Shown here: positions 52,329 through 64,000 of the stretch, one piece after another
Layout of the letters: every line of letters starts with the position of its first letter
Position numbering within the stretch: the stretch's first letter is position 1
NCBI RefSeq assembly: GCF_029840635.1
Contig: NZ_JAOCCU010000037.1
Location: forward strand, 1 to 64,000
Reading direction: 5' to 3'
Source of the DNA: Mitsuaria sp. GD03876
GTDB taxonomy: Bacteria; Pseudomonadota; Gammaproteobacteria; Burkholderiales; Burkholderiaceae_C
DNA length: 64,000 bases
Position numbers and translations under genes: made by a program
The notes under the pieces: model-generated
Told to the model about the DNA's origin: nothing
What the model saw: the letters and a program-made list of their open reading frames with translations, nothing else
The model's database searches: none

Positions 52329-53404
52329 GCGGACCTCCGGGGGAGTTGAATCCTCGCGATCAGCCCGCTGGGTTCGTTCAACAGCAGTGTCAGCCGCGCC
52401 TCGGCGCCGTACAGCGCGGCCAGTCGTGCGCGCAGCGTCACCAGGCCGGTGCCGCCGCCGCTGCCCGCGGACATGCCCACGCCGGTGTCGGCGACCTCGA
52501 GCCGCAGCTGCCCCGGCCGCTCCGGGTCGGGCCCGGCGCGCACCGCGATCTCGCCGCCGTCGACCTGCGGCGTGATGCCGTGCTTGATGGCGTTCTCGGC
52601 CAGCGTCAGCAGCGAGGTCGACGGCACGATCGCCTCGTCGAGCCCCGGCGCGATGTCGAAGACCACCGTCAGCCGCTCGGGGCCGATGCGTCGCTGGTGC
52701 AGCGCGAGGAAGGCGCGGACCAGCTCCAGCTCCCGCGCCAGCGGCGTCTGCGTCTGGCGCAGGTCGGGCAGGGCGGCGGACAGGTAGCGGCGCAGCTCGG
52801 ACAGCATCTCGCGCGCCGCGGCCGGGTCGGTCTGGGCCAGCCGGCGCAGATGAGCCAGCGTGTTGAACAGGAAATGCGGCTCGACCTGCGCCTGCAGCAG
52901 CGCGCTGCGGGCTTCGTCCAGTTGCCGGGCCAGGGTGCGCGCGTCGACCTGCATCGACGCGGCGTCGGCCTCGCCCCGGCGGCGGCGGCGGTGGTACTCC
53001 ACCGTCAGGCAGGCGACCGTCGCGAACATCGCATGCATCTGCAACTCGTAGGCGCTCCGCGCGATCCGCTGGCCCTCATTCATCCCGAGCAGCGCGCCGA
53101 GCGTCGGGACGATCAGCGTCAACGCCAGGATCTGCACCGCCAGGCCCCGCGGGCGGTCGGTGGCCGGCAGCCAGCGCTGCGTCAGGATCGCCAGCGCCCA
53201 CAGCGCGCCGTACCACGCGGACAGTCCCATCCAAAGCCTCAGCCAGCCTTGCTCCGGCGAGCAAGCGCCCGCGAGCACCCCGAGCGAGCAGGCCAGGCGC
53301 TGAGGCAGCACCAGCCCGGCGGCCAGCGCCACGGCGAGGGCGGCGGCGAGCAGCAGCTCGCGGCGGTCGGTGTCGATGAGGCGGGCGAGGGTGGCGGACG
53401 TCAT
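52325..53404 (-). CDS. LytS-type sensor histidine kinase
   Basis: A 359-residue kinase: four membrane helices (about 15-138), a short coiled coil, His177 in QAQVEPHFLFNTL, N box LAENAIKHG and glycine box DTGVGMSAGSGGGTGL. No extracellular sensor domain is present, so the membrane part itself should sense the signal. The start at 53404 places it at the first helix; an open frame extends upstream without a domain. It overlaps the pseudokinase by four bases. Confidence 0.9.
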   Translation of the reverse strand: MTSATLARLIDTDRRELLLAAALAVALAAGLVLPQRLACSLGVLAGACSPEQGWLRLWMGLSAWYGALWALAILTQRWLPATDRPRGLAVQILALTLIVPTLGALLGMNEGQRIARSAYELQMHAMFATVACLTVEYHRRRRRGEADAASMQVDARTLARQLDEARSALLQAQVEPHFLFNTLAHLRRLAQTDPAAAREMLSELRRYLSAALPDLRQTQTPLARELELVRAFLALHQRRIGPERLTVVFDIAPGLDEAIVPSTSLLTLAENAIKHGITPQVDGGEIAVRAGPDPERPGQLRLEVADTGVGMSAGSGGGTGLVTLRARLAALYGAEARLTLLLNEPSGLIARIQLPRRSA

Positions 53405-53471
53405 GGGGAGCCGGCGAACCGGCGAGGGCGGGAAACCGGGCGCGGCCGGATGAGGATCGTGGATCGAGGGA

Positions 53472-53942
53472 TCAGCGTGGCGACGCGGTGACGGCGACTG
53501 CCGTCGAGGCGGCGGAGGCCGGCTGGCCCGGCGCGAAGCGGATGGTAAGCCGGTAGCCCTGCGGAACGCCGCCCTGGCAGGTGAGCGCGGGCAGCGCGAT
53601 CCGCACGCGCGTCGCGTAGGCCCGGTGGCCGTCGACGGCGATGTCGCGCACCTGGCCGCGGGCATCGACTTCGAACCGGGCCTGGACCTCGCCGGCGGCG
53701 TCCACGCGCTGGGCCGCGCCGGCGAGCAGTTCTTCCAGTTGGGCCGACGCATCGGGACAGACGGCGGCCGGTGCGGACGCTGTGGATGCCGCGGCCGATG
53801 GGGATGTCGATGCGCCCGCCGCCGCGGACGCTGACGCCCCGGTGAGGCTGGACTGCGCCTGGACGGGCATGGCGATCAAGGCGCTCAACAAGAGCGAGGT
53901 GGTCGAGGTCGAGAAGAAGGCGGCGGGGATGAAGGGCGTCAT
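53472..53942 (-). CDS. Small exported protein with TonB-C-like domain
   Basis: A 156-residue protein with a signal peptide (SLLLSALIAMPVQAQ), a Ser/Ala-rich stretch of about 35 residues, and a C-terminal domain (GEVQARFEVDARGQVRDIAV, then TCQGGVPQGYRLTIRFAPG) with the strand pattern of TonB C-terminal domains. It lacks the N-terminal membrane anchor of a true TonB. Two cysteines may form a disulfide. It lies 67 bases upstream of the kinase and may supply an envelope signal to it. The start at 53942 is preferred to one six codons upstream. Confidence 0.62.
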   Translation of the reverse strand: MTPFIPAAFFSTSTTSLLLSALIAMPVQAQSSLTGASASAAAGASTSPSAAASTASAPAAVCPDASAQLEELLAGAAQRVDAAGEVQARFEVDARGQVRDIAVDGHRAYATRVRIALPALTCQGGVPQGYRLTIRFAPGQPASAASTAVAVTASPR

Positions 53943-54064
53943 GGCGGCTCCCGGTGTCAAGGTGCCGCGGAAGTTACGCAGCCACCCCGCTCAAGGCAGC
54001 ACGCGCCAGACGAAGCCCGGGTTCGAGCCGACGAATCGAAGGGGAGAGGCGACGATCGTCAATG

Positions 54065-54090
54065 AAAAACGGGCCGCATCGCGGCCCGCT
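54065..54090 (-). terminator. Rho-independent terminator after fusA
   Basis: On the minus strand CGGGCCGC/GCGGCCCG form an eight-pair stem with a three-base loop followed by TTTTT. It lies 27 bases beyond the fusA stop. Confidence 0.88.
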
Positions 54091-54116
54091 TCCTGTGACG
54101 AACGCGCGAAGCGCGT

Positions 54117-56219
<2,103 letters not shown>

Positions 56220-56502
56220 GGTGGGGCTCCAGTGGCATGAACGACCCGCGCGCGCCGCCTCGGCAGGCCCGCGTCGAGTCCGAGAACCGACCAATGTAGC
56301 GACAAGCCATGACACCCGCCATCCGCCACCTGGAAGAGCCTGGCACGCCCAAGGTGACCGGACCATGAACAAAGTGATCCCGCCGATCCGGGACGCCCCC
56401 TGAATAGGGGAGGCCAACCGGGGCGAATGGCGGTTTCCGCCCGCGGTTACGTCGTGTGACATCGCTACATTCAGCGCTCCATAAGAGATTCAGGGAGTTG
56501 CG
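56220..56502. other. Gap upstream of fusA
   Basis: 283 bases between divergent genes. A tiny frame (56364-56402, 12 codons) ends in a small hairpin CCCCT-GAAT-AGGGG (56397-56410), which looks incidental. AGGGAG at about 56492 is the ribosome site for the small exported protein. I see no clear promoter motif. Confidence 0.5.
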
Positions 56503-56814
56503 GTGAGATCACGTGCATTTGCCGGCGGGTTGTCGTCGACCCTCGCGATCGCGGCCATGGTCCTGGGCGCGTCGAGCGCCGTCGCCGGGCCGGCCGGCCC
56601 GGCCGTCGAGGTCGCGGCGGGCATGACCTGCACCGTGCGGGACGGCTGGTGGTCGCTGGACCCGCAGCAGCCCATCCAGCCGGAACCGGTGAAGGTCCTG
56701 ACGCTGAAGGCGCTGGTGACCGGCACGCCCGGCGCGTGGGTGCAGCCGCTGCGCGGCAAGCTGGCCGACCAGCAGCTGCAGCTCGCGCTGGACCGCCTGA
56801 GCGACTGCCGCTGA
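56503..56814 (+). CDS. Small exported protein of unknown function
   Basis: A 103-residue protein starting with GTG, supported by AGGGAG at proper spacing. Signal peptide with core LSSTLAIAAMVLGA and cleavage near AVAG (about 28). The mature part has two cysteines (MTCTV and SDCR at the very end), a possible disulfide joining both ends. No family recognised. It lies 99 bases upstream of purL. Confidence 0.7.
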   Translation: MRSRAFAGGLSSTLAIAAMVLGASSAVAGPAGPAVEVAAGMTCTVRDGWWSLDPQQPIQPEPVKVLTLKALVTGTPGAWVQPLRGKLADQQLQLALDRLSDCR

Positions 56815-56913
56815 GGCGCGCGCGGCAGGGGAAAACCCGGGTCGATCGGCCGCGCTGGCTAGAATGCCGGGCTCACCGCCGCGGCGCGCGCGGCGCAAAC
56901 CCCCCGGGATCCC

Positions 56914-59900
56914 ATGGCCAGCACCACCTCGTCCAAGCATCTGATTCACTTCGAGGGGGGCAATGCCCTCTCGTCCTTCCGGGCCGCGGCGCTGCTGGCG
57001 CGTCTGCAGGCCGTCAGCGACCGCGTCGCCGCCGTGCACGCCCGCCATGTGCACTGGGTCTGGACCGACGCCGCGATCGACGCCGAGGGCCGCGACAAGC
57101 TGGCCGCGCTGCTGGACTACGGCGACCGGTATGAAGGCCCGGCCGACGGCGCGCTGATCGTCGTCGCCCCGCGCCTGGGCACGCTGAGCCCCTGGGCCTC
57201 CAAGGCCACCGACATCGCCCACAACTGCGGCCTGGCGATCCACCGCGTCGAGCGCGTCACCGAGTTCCGCATCACCCTCAAGGCCGGCCTGCTGGCCGGC
57301 CTCACCGGCGGCGCCAAGCCGCTGACGTCCGACGAGCTGCTGGCCTGCGCCGAGCTGCTGCACGACCGCATGACCGAGAGCGTGCTGCTGTCGCGCGAGG
57401 ACGCGGTCCACCTGTTCGACGACAAGCAGGCCCAGCCGCTGGCCCACGTGGCGGTGCTGGCCCGCGGCCGCGTCGCGCTGGAGGAAGCCAACGGCGCCTG
57501 GGGCCTGGCGCTGTCCGACGACGAGATCGACTACCTGGAAGCCGCCTTCCGCAAGCTGGGCCGCGACCCGAGCGACGTCGAGCTGATGATGTTCGCGCAG
57601 GCCAACAGCGAGCACTGCCGCCACAAGATCTTCAACGCGCGCTTCACCATCGACGGCCAGGAGCAGCCGCTGTCGCTGTTCGGGATGATCCGCAACACCG
57701 AGAAGGTGTCGCCGCAGCACACCGTCATCGCCTACGCCGACAACGCCGCGGTGATGGAAGGCCATGCGATCGAGCGCTGGATGGCCGCCGGCGACCGCCG
57801 CGCGCCGAAGTACGAGGCCCGCGCCGAGACCGCGCACGTGCTGATGAAGGTCGAGACGCACAACCACCCGACGGCGATCTCGCCGCATCCGGGCGCTTCC
57901 ACCGGCGCCGGCGGCGAGATCCGCGACGAGGGCGCCACCGGCCGGGGCTCCAAGCCCAAGGCGGGCCTGACCGGCTTCTCGGTGTCCAACCTGCACCTGC
58001 CCGGCCTGGCCGAGCCCTGGGAGAAGGACCCGGTCGGCAAGCCGGCCCACATCGCCAGCGCGCTGCAGATCATGACCGAGGGCCCGCTGGGCGGCGCCGC
58101 CTTCAACAACGAGTTCGGCCGGCCCAACCTGGCCGGTTACTTCCGCGTCTTCGAGCAGGACGTCGACGGCATCCGCCGCGGGTATCACAAGCCGATCATG
58201 ATCGCCGGCGGCCTCGGCGCGATCCGCGCCGACCTGACCAAGAAGATCGAGTTCCCCGCCGGCACGCTGCTGATCCAGCTCGGCGGTCCCGGCATGCGCA
58301 TCGGCATGGGCGGCGGCGCCGCCAGCTCGATGGCCGCGGGCACCAACACGGCCGACCTGGACTTCGACTCGGTCCAGCGCGGCAACCCCGAGATCCAGCG
58401 CCGCGCGCAGGAAGTCATCAACCACTGCTGGGGCCTGGCCGAGCGCAACCCGATCCTGGCCGTGCACGACGTCGGCGCGGGCGGCATCTCCAACGCCTTC
58501 CCCGAGCTGGTCAACGACGCCGGCCGCGGCGCGACCTTCGACCTGCGCCACGTGCCGCTTGAGGAAAGCGGCCTGGCGCCCAAGGAGATCTGGTGCAACG
58601 AGAGCCAGGAGCGCTACGTCCTGGCGATCGCGCCCGAGAGCCTCGAGCTGTTCACCGCGATGTGCGAGCGCGAACGCTGCCCGTTCGCGGTGGTCGGCGT
58701 GACGACCGACCAGCGCGAGCTGGTGCTGGAGGACGGCCCCGGCGGCGACCGCGCCATCGACATGCCGATGGACGTGCTGCTGGGCAAGCCGCCGAAGGTG
58801 CACCGCGACGTGCGACGGGTCGCCCGCTCCGGCGGCGCGCTGCGCCTGGACGGCGTCGAGCTGGCCACGGCCGCGCGCACCGTGCTGCGCCACCCGACGG
58901 TGGCCAGCAAGCGCTTCCTGGTGACGATCGGCGACCGCACCGTCGGCGGCCTGAACCACCGCGACCAGATGGTCGGTCCGTGGCAGGTGCCGGTGGCCGA
59001 CTGCGCGGTCACGCTGGCCGACTTCAAGGGCTTCGCCGGCGAGGCGATGAGCATGGGCGAGCGCACGCCGCTGGCCTCGGTGGACGCGCCCGCCTCGGGC
59101 CGCATGGCGGTGGCCGAGGCCATCACCAACCTGCTGGCCGCGCCGATCGAGCTGTCGCGCGTGAAGCTGTCGGCCAACTGGATGGCCGCCTGCGGCGAGG
59201 ACGGCGAGGACGCCGCGCTGTACGACACGGTCAAGGCCGTCGGCATGGAACTCTGCCCGGCGCTGGGCGTGTCGATCCCGGTCGGCAAGGATTCGCTGTC
59301 GATGCGCACCCGCTGGTCTGAAGACGGCGCGACCCGGCAGGTCACCGCGCCGGTGTCGCTGATCGTGACCGCCTTCGCGTCGCTGGCCGACGTGCGGGGC
59401 ACGCTGACGCCGCAGCTGCGCGACGGCGACACGACGCTGATCCTGGTCGACCTCGGCCAGGGCCGCATGCGCATGGGCGGCTCCATCCTGGCGCAGACGC
59501 TGAACCAGTTCGGCCCCGAGGTCCCGGACCTGGACGACCCGGCGCTGCTCAAGTCGCTGGTCGCCGCGGTCAACGAGCTGCGCGGCCAGGGCAAGCTGCT
59601 GGCGTACCACGACCGCAGCGACGGCGGCCTGTTCGCCGCGGCGCTGGAGATGGCCTTCGCCGGCCAGCGCGGTGTCAGCCTCAACGTCGACATGCTGGTC
59701 ACCGAGGGCGACGGCATCAGCGACAGCCGCGCCGAGATGGGTGACTCCAAGAACTGGGCGTCCCAGGTCAGCGCGCGCCGCGAGGAACTGACGCTCAAGG
59801 CGCTGTTCAACGAGGAACTGGGCGCCGTGCTGCAGGTCGCCACTGGCGACCGCGACGCGGTGCTGCAAACGCTGCGCGCGCACGGCCTGTCGCGCTCCAC

Positions 59901-60918
59901 CCATGTCGTGGGCAAGACCAACGACACCAAGCAGGCCGAGGTCTGGCGCGACGCGAAGAAGGTCTTCGCCGCGCCGCTGCACGAGCTGCAGCAGGAATGG
60001 GACCAGGTCTCCTGGCGCATCGCCCGCGAGCGCGACAACCCCGCCTGCGCCGACCAGGAACACGCGCTGGCGTCGCAGCCCGGCAAGGGCCTGCACTGGC
60101 TGCCGACCTTCGACGTCCAGGAGGACGTGGCCGCGCCGTTCATCGCCTCGGGCGCGCGGCCCAAGGTCGCGATCCTGCGCGAGCAGGGCGTGAACTCGCA
60201 CCTCGAGATGGCCTATGCGATGGCGCAGGCCGGCTTCGACGCCTATGACGTGCACATGAGCGACCTGCAGGCCGGCGCGGTCGACCTGAAGGACTTCAAG
60301 GGCGTCGTCGCCTGCGGCGGCTTCAGCTACGGCGACACGCTGGGCGCGGGCGAGGGCTGGGCGCGTTCGATCCTGTTCAACCCGGTGCTGAAGGCGGCGT
60401 TCGAGGCCTTCTTCGCGCGCCCGGACAGCTTCGCGCTGGGCGTGTGCAACGGCTGCCAGATGCTGGCGGCGCTGTCGCCGATGATTCCCGGCGCGCAGCA
60501 CTGGCCCAAGTTCGTCCGCAACCGCAGCGAGCAGTTCGAGGCCCGCCTGGCGCAGGTCGAGATCGTCGACTCGCCCAGCATCTTCTTCACCGGCATGGCC
60601 GGCAGCCGGCTGCCGATCGCGGTCGCGCACGGCGAGGGCTTCGCGGACTTCTCGCAGCGCGGCAACCCGGACCAGGTGTTGCGCGCGATGCGCTACGTCG
60701 ACGGCGACGGCCAGCCGACCGAGCAGTACCCGCTGAACCCCAACGGCAGCCCGCAGGGCCTGACCGCGGTGACCACGGCCGACGGCCGCTTCACCGCGTT
60801 GATGCCGCATCCGGAGCGCGTGTTCCGCAACGTCCAGATGAGCTGGACCGGCGGCGACGCCGGCGCCTTCAGCCCGTGGCTGCGGATGTTCCGCAACGCC
60901 CGCCGCTGGGTCGGCTGA
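56914..60918 (+). CDS. purL: Phosphoribosylformylglycinamidine synthase
   Basis: A 1334-residue large-type PurL, which makes FGAM from FGAR, glutamine and ATP in purine synthesis. N-terminal domain, then FGAM synthase core with [31 protein letters not shown] and GGGAASS, and a C-terminal glutamine amidotransferase with nucleophile Cys in [23 protein letters not shown] and the His-Glu pair in MPHPER. Length matches the usual 1300-1350. A -10-like TAGAAT lies at 56860-56865. A very long opposite-strand frame covering it is a GC artefact. Confidence 0.97.
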   Translation: MASTTSSKHLIHFEGGNALSSFRAAALLARLQAVSDRVAAVHARHVHWVWTDAAIDAEGRDKLAALLDYGDRYEGPADGALIVVAPRLGTLSPWASKATDIAHNCGLAIHRVERVTEFRITLKAGLLAGLTGGAKPLTSDELLACAELLHDRMTESVLLSREDAVHLFDDKQAQPLAHVAVLARGRVALEEANGAWGLALSDDEIDYLEAAFRKLGRDPSDVELMMFAQANSEHCRHKIFNARFTIDGQEQPLSLFGMIRNTEKVSPQHTVIAYADNAAVMEGHAIERWMAAGDRRAPKYEARAETAHVLMKVETHNHPTAISPHPGASTGAGGEIRDEGATGRGSKPKAGLTGFSVSNLHLPGLAEPWEKDPVGKPAHIASALQIMTEGPLGGAAFNNEFGRPNLAGYFRVFEQDVDGIRRGYHKPIMIAGGLGAIRADLTKKIEFPAGTLLIQLGGPGMRIGMGGGAASSMAAGTNTADLDFDSVQRGNPEIQRRAQEVINHCWGLAERNPILAVHDVGAGGISNAFPELVNDAGRGATFDLRHVPLEESGLAPKEIWCNESQERYVLAIAPESLELFTAMCERERCPFAVVGVTTDQRELVLEDGPGGDRAIDMPMDVLLGKPPKVHRDVRRVARSGGALRLDGVELATAARTVLRHPTVASKRFLVTIGDRTVGGLNHRDQMVGPWQVPVADCAVTLADFKGFAGEAMSMGERTPLASVDAPASGRMAVAEAITNLLAAPIELSRVKLSANWMAACGEDGEDAALYDTVKAVGMELCPALGVSIPVGKDSLSMRTRWSEDGATRQVTAPVSLIVTAFASLADVRGTLTPQLRDGDTTLILVDLGQGRMRMGGSILAQTLNQFGPEVPDLDDPALLKSLVAAVNELRGQGKLLAYHDRSDGGLFAAALEMAFAGQRGVSLNVDMLVTEGDGISDSRAEMGDSKNWASQVSARREELTLKALFNEELGAVLQVATGDRDAVLQTLRAHGLSRSTHVVGKTNDTKQAEVWRDAKKVFAAPLHELQQEWDQVSWRIARERDNPACADQEHALASQPGKGLHWLPTFDVQEDVAAPFIASGARPKVAILREQGVNSHLEMAYAMAQAGFDAYDVHMSDLQAGAVDLKDFKGVVACGGFSYGDTLGAGEGWARSILFNPVLKAAFEAFFARPDSFALGVCNGCQMLAALSPMIPGAQHWPKFVRNRSEQFEARLAQVEIVDSPSIFFTGMAGSRLPIAVAHGEGFADFSQRGNPDQVLRAMRYVDGDGQPTEQYPLNPNGSPQGLTAVTTADGRFTALMPHPERVFRNVQMSWTGGDAGAFSPWLRMFRNARRWVG

Positions 60919-60924
60919 CGGGGC

Positions 60925-62331
60925 TCACCGCGGCAGCCTGACCAGGTGGTCGGCGCGCGCGTCGCCGGTCCGCGTCCAGATGCCATGCATCGGACGCGCC
61001 CGGTGCGCGTCCGGGCCGCCCCAGGCGGATTGCTGCTGCGGGCGGCAGACCATCACGTGCATCGACTCGCCGTCGAAGAACAGGCCGAGATTGCCGCCGT
61101 GCCGGCTGGGATCGTTGCCCGTCGGATCGCAGGCGGTGCCCGGGCCCTTCGTGGTGGGCAGCCGGATGCCGCCGAGCGTCGACACCACTTCATGGCTGCC
61201 GAAGTCCGCGATGCCGCGGTCGATCCTCAAGGACCCGTCGGAGATCCGCAGGTCGCTCTTGTTCAGGGCCAGCAGGCCATGGGGTTGCCAGGGGCGGGGC
61301 GGCCCTTCCGGACCCACCCGCAGTTCGGAGCGCACGCGGACCTGGCCGTCGAAGACCGCCCGCTCGTGCACCGCCAGGCCGCGGGTGCCCAGTTGCCCGA
61401 CGCGGTCCAGGTCCTGGCCGTTGAAGTCCCACCGCGCCGTCGGCGGCGCCGAGCCGTCACGGCAGGCGGCGCCGGCGACGTCGCCGCAGGCGCTCGGCGC
61501 CACCTGCCGCGCCGGACCGGGGTTCAGCCGCACCGTCGCGTGGGCCGCCACCACGCCGGGCGTGCCGGTCCCGGGCTGCTCGCCGGCCACCGGATTGAGG
61601 ATCTGCTGGCCTGACCATCCCCGCAGATGACGCGCCTGCTCCGGGCTTTCTCCCGGCAGCGAGATGAAACCCACCGGTCCCAGGGCGCGTCTCATCGCAT
61701 GCAGCTGGGCGCCTGCGCCGAAGGGCAGGTTCCCCGTCGCGTAGAGCGACCGCGGCGTGTGCATCGTCACCGACATCACCGCCTCGGGGTCCGGCGCGCC
61801 GTCCACGGGCTGGCACCGCTCGACGCAGGCGAGGACGATCGCCAGGGCCGGCATCGCGCCGGGGCCGCCGTGGCCACCGAAGAGCGTGTGGCGCAGCGGC
61901 AGCGGCAGCAGGTCGTGCGGCGCGACGTAGCGCAGGTCCCGCAGTTCGTCGAGGGTCGGCCGCCAGGGATCGGCCACGACCGTCTGGTCCCGCACGGTGA
62001 GGCCGCAGTCCTCGGGGCTGGTGGTCGGCGCCGTCGTCGACGGCAATGCCGGCATCCCGCAGCGCGCCAGGCGCGCCGGATCGAGCAGGGCGGCGCCCCG
62101 TTCGCGCGCGTAGCGCATCACGCCGTCGAACACCCGATCGAGCCGCTGGCCGTCATGCCGCCCGGTCTCCGCCCGCCGGTCGAACTGCTCCATCTCCAGC
62201 ATGGCGATGGTCAGGACCACGGTGAGGAACGTCGCCATGCTGAGCTCCAGCAGGCTGAAACCCGATTGCCGCCGCATCGGCCGGGGCGGCATCGCGCCGG
62301 GCCGAGGGCGGGAAGGGGCGGGGAGAGGCAT
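60925..62331 (-). CDS. Prepilin-like protein with large C-terminal domain
   Basis: A 468-residue protein with a type IV prepilin leader: 24 residues ending in Gly24, then FSLLELSMATFLTVVLTIAML, with the +5 Glu (Glu29). After this helix come about 420 residues with six or more cysteines. The C-terminal half (KSDLRISDGSLRIDRGIADF, then a Cys-containing terminus) recalls PilV-type minor pilins/tip adhesins, but I am not sure. No other pilus genes are adjacent. CAGGAG precedes the ATG. It converges with purL, six bases apart. The 181-base gap upstream holds only a small CCGCGG repeat pair (62391-62406). Confidence 0.68.
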   Translation of the reverse strand: MPLPAPSRPRPGAMPPRPMRRQSGFSLLELSMATFLTVVLTIAMLEMEQFDRRAETGRHDGQRLDRVFDGVMRYARERGAALLDPARLARCGMPALPSTTAPTTSPEDCGLTVRDQTVVADPWRPTLDELRDLRYVAPHDLLPLPLRHTLFGGHGGPGAMPALAIVLACVERCQPVDGAPDPEAVMSVTMHTPRSLYATGNLPFGAGAQLHAMRRALGPVGFISLPGESPEQARHLRGWSGQQILNPVAGEQPGTGTPGVVAAHATVRLNPGPARQVAPSACGDVAGAACRDGSAPPTARWDFNGQDLDRVGQLGTRGLAVHERAVFDGQVRVRSELRVGPEGPPRPWQPHGLLALNKSDLRISDGSLRIDRGIADFGSHEVVSTLGGIRLPTTKGPGTACDPTGNDPSRHGGNLGLFFDGESMHVMVCRPQQQSAWGGPDAHRARPMHGIWTRTGDARADHLVRLPR

Positions 62332-62512
62332 GGCGGGGCTCCTGGGTCATCGTCAAGGTCAAGCCGACGATGTTCCCCGCGCCCCGATGTCCGCGGCAAT
62401 CCGCGGAGTGGGTCGACATGTCCCCGCCCGCCATCGATATGCGGCAGGCGATTGCCCGGTTTTGGTGAATCCATGCGCCAGCCGCACCCGCGGCCGGCGC
62501 CCGGGCCGGCGC

Positions 62513-63514
<1,002 letters not shown>

Positions 63515-63604
63515 GGGCGCGCAGTCTAGGCGCGGGCCCCGGACCGGAGCGGCGGCAGGGTTATCGCCGGATGAGGTAGGCGCGCGCCGGCGTCCGCGCC
63601 CGGC

Positions 63605-64000
63605 TCAGTCGCTGCCGAGCTGGGCCTGGACCTGCCGCGTCTTGCCGCCGTTCCAGACCGACAGCGTGACCTTGTCGCCGACCTGCCGTTCCTCGAGCTC
63701 GTTGAGCAGCTCGTCCAGGTCGGCCACCGGCCGGCCGTTGACGGCGGTGATCACGTCGCCGCCGACGATGCGGCCGTCGCGTCCCCGCGAGAAGGCCTGC
63801 AGGCCCGCGCGCTGCGCGCTGCCGCCGCTCCTCAGCCCGATCAGCACCACGCCCTTGGGCAGGCGCAGGACCTGGCGCAGCTGCTCGGTGCCGGCGGTCA
63901 GGCCCAGCGCCGGGCGGATCACGCGGCCGTGCTTGATCAGCTGCGGCACGACGCGGTTCACCTCGTCGGCCGGGATGGCGAAGCCGATGCCGTTGCTGCC
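63605..64000 (-). CDS. HtrA/DegP-type serine protease, 3' part
   Basis: The last 131 codons of a gene whose start lies right of the window. GSNGIGFAIPADEVNRVV at the edge is the end of the trypsin-like domain of HtrA proteases, followed by one PDZ domain (RPALGLTAG, then GGDVITAVNGRPVADLDEL) and the stop. Only one PDZ is present after the protease, which suggests a DegS-like layout rather than DegP or DegQ with two. The catalytic triad is outside the window. Confidence 0.88.
   Translation of the reverse strand, partial: GSNGIGFAIPADEVNRVVPQLIKHGRVIRPALGLTAGTEQLRQVLRLPKGVVLIGLRSGGSAQRAGLQAFSRGRDGRIVGGDVITAVNGRPVADLDELLNELEERQVGDKVTLSVWNGGKTRQVQAQLGSD

Noticed and set aside
54020-54045. A tRNA-like T-loop word (GGTTCGAGCC)
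   Set aside because: No acceptor, D or anticodon stems can be built around it.
56364-56402. A 12-codon leader-peptide-like frame followed by a hairpin
   Set aside because: It reads away from fusA, has no run of regulatory codons, and the hairpin is short with no T-run.
56509-60810. A 1433-codon open frame on the minus strand opposite purL
   Set aside because: It is a product of the high GC at third codon positions of purL; residues are Ala/Arg/Gln/His/Val-rich with no domain, while purL is a full match on the plus strand.

Overview
The window is a 64 kb piece of a very GC-rich (about 70%) betaproteobacterial chromosome. Gene content (OhrR, short FeoB with FeoA, LivHMGF, BMP-type nucleoside importer with DeoA/DeoC, large PurL, stand-alone EF-G) and codon use point to Burkholderiales, most likely the Roseateles/Mitsuaria/Rubrivivax side (Sphaerotilaceae). 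That placement is an inference from gene families, not from a marker gene. Most of it looks like ordinary chromosome. I see no prophage, insertion sequence, CRISPR array, tRNA or rRNA gene. Both ends cut through genes or operons.

Layout. 0-8 kb: a receiver-only response regulator, then a DctB/DctD-type two-component system divergent from a LivHMGF ABC importer. The gap between them holds a consensus sigma-54 promoter facing livH and two dyads of identical GTGC-N8-GCAC design. Read together this is a complete local circuit: kinase, sigma-54 activator, binding sites, promoter, transporter, terminator. 8-16 kb: acetyltransferase; an exported haloperoxidase-type hydrolase behind a two-Cys OhrR, with related AT-rich dyads upstream of both; a lipoprotein phosphoesterase divergent from a di-haem peroxidase around a perfect 18-bp palindrome; an orphan Tat-exported binding protein; a methyltransferase. 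16-24.6 kb: a small Cys/His-rich exported protein plus TonB receptor (probably metal), an HscC-type Hsp70 coupled to a membrane J-like protein that lacks HPD, signal peptidase I and a glutathione transferase. 24.6-29 kb: slyX, a DUF885 exported protein and feoAB under a Fur box.

29-38 kb is a nucleoside salvage operon: BMP-family binding protein, double ATPase, two permeases, cytidine deaminase, purine nucleoside phosphorylase, deoxyribose-phosphate aldolase and thymidine phosphorylase, with a LacI/PurR-type operator at the promoter and a very long inverted repeat after deoA. 37.8-40.4 kb is housekeeping (trmB, coaBC, dut). 40.5-50.4 kb is more accessory: an orphan type I secretion target with Ig-like modules, a beta-propeller/amidohydrolase fusion, a lower-GC membrane protein of unknown function, an MFS pump divergent from a LysR regulator, and a HipA-family kinase without HipB. 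50.4-54 kb is a LytS/LytTR cluster in which one of the two sensor proteins has lost every kinase motif. 54-64 kb: a second-type EF-G locus, a small exported protein, purL, a lone prepilin-like protein, a luciferase-like monooxygenase and the 3' end of an HtrA-type protease.

The strongest new observations are the sigma-54/tandem-dyad circuit for liv, the kinase/pseudokinase pair sharing one LytTR regulator, the Hsp70 with an HPD-less J partner, the OhrR-hydrolase pairing, and the long inverted repeat at 37.6 kb.
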